Source of the DNA: an uncultured Bacteroidota bacterium
GTDB lineage: Bacteria; Bacteroidota; Bacteroidia; Bacteroidales; SZUA-534
Length of the DNA: 7,930 bases
Assembly: GCA_937900725.1 (NCBI GenBank)
Contig: CALCFP010000141.1
Coordinates: forward strand, 1-7,930
Direction: 5' to 3'
In this document: positions 6,078-7,930 of the stretch, piece by piece
How positions within the stretch are numbered: the first letter of the stretch is position 1
Layout of the letters: each line of letters opens with the position of its first letter
Translations under genes and position numbers: made by a program
The notes under the pieces: generated by a model
Told to the model about the DNA's origin: nothing
Database searches by the model: none
The model's input: the letters and a program-made list of their open reading frames with translations, nothing else

Positions 6078-7547
6078 TCATTTCTGGAATTTTCTTACAA
6101 TAGATATTACGCTATGTTCCCATATCTTTTTTATGATAATGCGTTCATTGCTGATGCAAAGAAGAAATCCAATGTATGCGGCCATACAAATAGCCATTGA
6201 TGCTAATTTTAAAATATCTGAGTTGCAAAATGTTGATAATGAATTTGCCAAAATTGTCATTATTCCGCAACCGATCATTTCTGGCAAAATGTTGCCAATT
6301 ATTTTCAGTGGCGAAAGCCCGATGAGAATGAATATGGTAATCAAGTGTAACAATAATAGCCAAAGCTTTGTCATAGTCCGTGCAACAAACATTGTATGAA
6401 ATCCGTATTGTGATGAGATGAATATGGTGGGAATGGTTACAGCGGCAAATAAAATGGAAAGAGTCACGGATACATATGGTTTATTTATGGCAATATATGC
6501 AGTACTGCAAAATCGGTTTATGGTCAGACTGAAACAGTGAATCAATCCCCATATTCCGATGAGTGGTGCGGCTTCTGTCCACTGGCTTCCTAATAATATT
6601 TTCGTAACTATGTCGCTGTATAAAAAGATAATAAAGCCGACTGGCATCAATAATATGCTGAGATATTTTTGCATTTTCAGCATTGTGGCACGTAGTTGGG
6701 AAAGATCGTTTTGTAATTTTGAATATGTGGGTAAAAGCATTGGAATGAAACTTTTTGAAAAGAATTCCAACAGCTTGTTAGATGTGTTGATGGAGGTTTT
6801 GTAAATGCCCAAAGTGTGCTGGTTGAATTTTGTGCTGGCAATGAATAAATCCAAATAATTGTTTATCCAACTCAATATTTGATCTATTATTATCCAAGTG
6901 CAAAACGCAAGCATCTCTTTCAATCTTCGAAAACTATAATATATTTTCGGTCTCCAGTCTGAATAAACAAACAGAATGACCGCTGCAGATATGCCATGCA
7001 CTAATTTGCTTACAATTAAAGCCCAATAACTTCTAAGCCATATGGCGAGCGGAATGGTAATAAAAAATGTTAGGCCTAATCCAACTATTCTCACTATGAA
7101 AGGAACCCTAAAGTTTAGATTGCGTTTGTAAATGGCGGATTGAATACTGGAGAGTGCAGATATGGGGATGGCTGCACAAGCTATTGCTATTGCAGTTTCC
7201 AAACCTGGACTATTGACCATTCGGGCTATAGGATAGCGGAATATTATTATTGTTCCCCATATAATCAGACTCGTCACTAGATTAGACCAAAAGGCTACGT
7301 TTATGCTCTTGTTGCGGTCTTCATCATCGGCAAATTCATGCTGGATGATGTATTTTTGAAACCCAGCATCCGTAAGCATCTCCGCAAACGATATGATGAT
7401 AACCGTTGTGGCCACGGCGCCATACGCTTCTGGCGTCAACAGCCTGGCCAGTATCATGCCTGATAGTGGTGATACCAGCTTCGAGGCAATCTCTGTCAGT
7501 GCCGACCATTTTGTGGCGGTTACAACCTTTGCTTCTAAACTATTCAT
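6078..7547 (-). CDS. Polysaccharide/lipid-linked glycan flippase, MOP superfamily (Wzx-type)
   Basis: This 489-residue integral membrane protein is typical in length for Wzx/WzxC-like exporters of the MOP superfamily, which move undecaprenyl-diphosphate-linked glycans from the cytoplasmic to the periplasmic face of the inner membrane. The N-terminus shows the family pattern: SALTEIASKLVSPLSGMILARLLTPEAYG (15-43), then AEMLTDAGFQKYIIQ (55-69). LGSQWTEAAPLIGIWGL (319-335) matches the conserved mid-protein segment before the second half. Hydrophobic segments recur along the whole chain (for example about 46-60, 85-103, 117-135, 150-170, 176-195, 296-315, 360-378, 393-411, 447-464), consistent with 12-14 spans. 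The ATG at 7547 precedes MNSLEAKVVTATKWS, a usual start for this group. It is the first gene of the minus-strand operon, 67 bp ahead of the ATP-grasp gene. The glycan it moves is presumably built by the glycosyltransferases downstream. Confidence 0.93.
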   Translation of the reverse strand: MNSLEAKVVTATKWSALTEIASKLVSPLSGMILARLLTPEAYGAVATTVIIISFAEMLTDAGFQKYIIQHEFADDEDRNKSINVAFWSNLVTSLIIWGTIIIFRYPIARMVNSPGLETAIAIACAAIPISALSSIQSAIYKRNLNFRVPFIVRIVGLGLTFFITIPLAIWLRSYWALIVSKLVHGISAAVILFVYSDWRPKIYYSFRRLKEMLAFCTWIIIDQILSWINNYLDLFIASTKFNQHTLGIYKTSINTSNKLLEFFSKSFIPMLLPTYSKLQNDLSQLRATMLKMQKYLSILLMPVGFIIFLYSDIVTKILLGSQWTEAAPLIGIWGLIHCFSLTINRFCSTAYIAINKPYVSVTLSILFAAVTIPTIFISSQYGFHTMFVARTMTKLWLLLLHLITIFILIGLSPLKIIGNILPEMIGCGIMTILANSLSTFCNSDILKLASMAICMAAYIGFLLCISNERIIIKKIWEHSVISIVRKFQK

Positions 7548-7764
7548 ACGTTGGTGCCGTTAACTGTCGTTCGCCTTTTAATATGCAAAACAAACAAAAA
7601 AACAGTCGGCCTGGCATTTTTTAGCGCAATAGCGTGAGATTTTGTCAATTCACAGAGTTTTGCATTGCGTGGTTGTTAGTATCGCGGTTGATTTTTATTG
7701 TTGCCGTGAGTTTTTCGGTTCGATTCAATTATCGATATTTGCGCGTTTTGTAAAATTTAAGGTT
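7548..7764. promoter_or_regulatory. Divergent spacer carrying the glycan operon promoter
   Basis: This 217-bp region separates the minus-strand flippase from the plus-strand short ORF and should contain the promoter of the glycan operon. On the minus strand a T-rich stretch (complement of 7589-7602) contains several TTTG words, for example TTGTTTTG, that could serve as a -7 element, but no well-spaced -33 partner stands out. On the plus strand GATATTTG at 7734-7741 is a five-of-six match to TAnnTTTG for the rightward ORF, without a clear -33. No JUMPstart-like element, UpxY-like antiterminator gene or long invertible repeat is visible. Confidence 0.4.
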
Positions 7765-7896
7765 TTGAAAAAATTACTTCTATCCATAGCATTTGTTTCT
7801 GCTATGCAAGTGGCGTTCTCTCAGGAATATGACGGAAATGCCGAACCCGAGCAGGAAACAACTTCAGAAAAACAGGATGAAGATTTAAGTATTTGA
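7765..7896 (+). CDS. Short secreted acidic peptide or broken start of a secreted protein
   Basis: Starting at a TTG codon (7765-7767), the frame encodes 43 residues: a textbook signal peptide (KKLLLSIAFVSAMQVAFS, residues 2-19) followed by Gln-Glu-Tyr and a Glu/Asp/Gln-rich tail ending at TGA 7894-7896. The frame is open further upstream, but the Lys-Lys-hydrophobic start makes TTG at 7765 the best choice; AAGG four bases before it is a weak ribosome-binding match. No lipoprotein cysteine is present. The acidic tail resembles the linker that follows the signal peptide in larger exported proteins of Bacteroidota. Both other frames are open from just before the stop to the window edge, so a one- or two-base error or mutation near the TTT at 7892-7894 could have cut a longer gene. 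Whether this is a true small peptide, a pseudogene or a sequencing error cannot be settled here. It diverges from the glycan operon. Confidence 0.45.
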   Translation: MKKLLLSIAFVSAMQVAFSQEYDGNAEPEQETTSEKQDEDLSI

Positions 7897-7930
7897 CAAA
7901 TCGTGGAAACACTTCGCTATATATTTCAGT

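Noticed and set aside
7548..7764. Invertible, phase-variable promoter as found upstream of Bacteroides capsule loci
   Set aside because: No pair of long inverted repeats and no invertase gene is seen; the short inverted words present are too small.

Overview
The window looks like chromosomal DNA of a member of Bacteroidota, probably Bacteroidales. This rests on three things. A GLUG-repeat surface protein has a short signal peptide ending Ala-Gln. The leaders are AT-rich and lack strong Shine-Dalgarno sites. Weak promoter-like sites resemble the Bacteroidota pattern (TTTG, then TAnnTTTG) more than E. coli promoters. Genus cannot be fixed from the sequence alone.

Layout: all substantial genes lie on the minus strand, so they read from right to left. 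At the right edge (about 7765-7896, plus strand) there is a short secreted peptide, or the start of a broken gene, that diverges from the main operon. A 217-bp divergent spacer follows. Then come a polysaccharide flippase (7547-6078), an ATP-grasp-fold protein (6010-4988) and three tandem family-4 glycosyltransferases (4991-3942, 3945-2890, 2893-1835). The last four genes overlap one another by exactly 4 bp (ATGA) at each of three junctions. A 211-bp spacer carrying a possible terminator and a leader with small inverted repeats separates them from a large secreted GLUG-repeat protein. That protein starts at 1623 and runs off the left edge.

How the genes may work together: the five-gene block reads as a compact glycan locus. 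Three related cytoplasmic GT4 enzymes would extend a lipid-linked glycan. The ATP-grasp protein could ligate an amino acid or another carboxylate/amine group onto a sugar or precursor. The flippase would move the lipid-linked product to the periplasm. No initiating sugar-phosphate transferase, Wzy polymerase, chain-length regulator or nucleotide-sugar synthesis gene is visible, so those steps must be encoded elsewhere. This content could fit an outer-glycan locus for protein O-glycosylation or a small capsule/LPS module; the sequence cannot decide between them.

The points most worth a second look are the ATP-grasp protein with an altered metal-site motif, the mosaic similarity of the first two glycosyltransferases (near-identical donor domains, divergent acceptor segment), and the possible frameshift at the right edge. 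I did not find RNA genes, CRISPR arrays, insertion sequences or phage genes.
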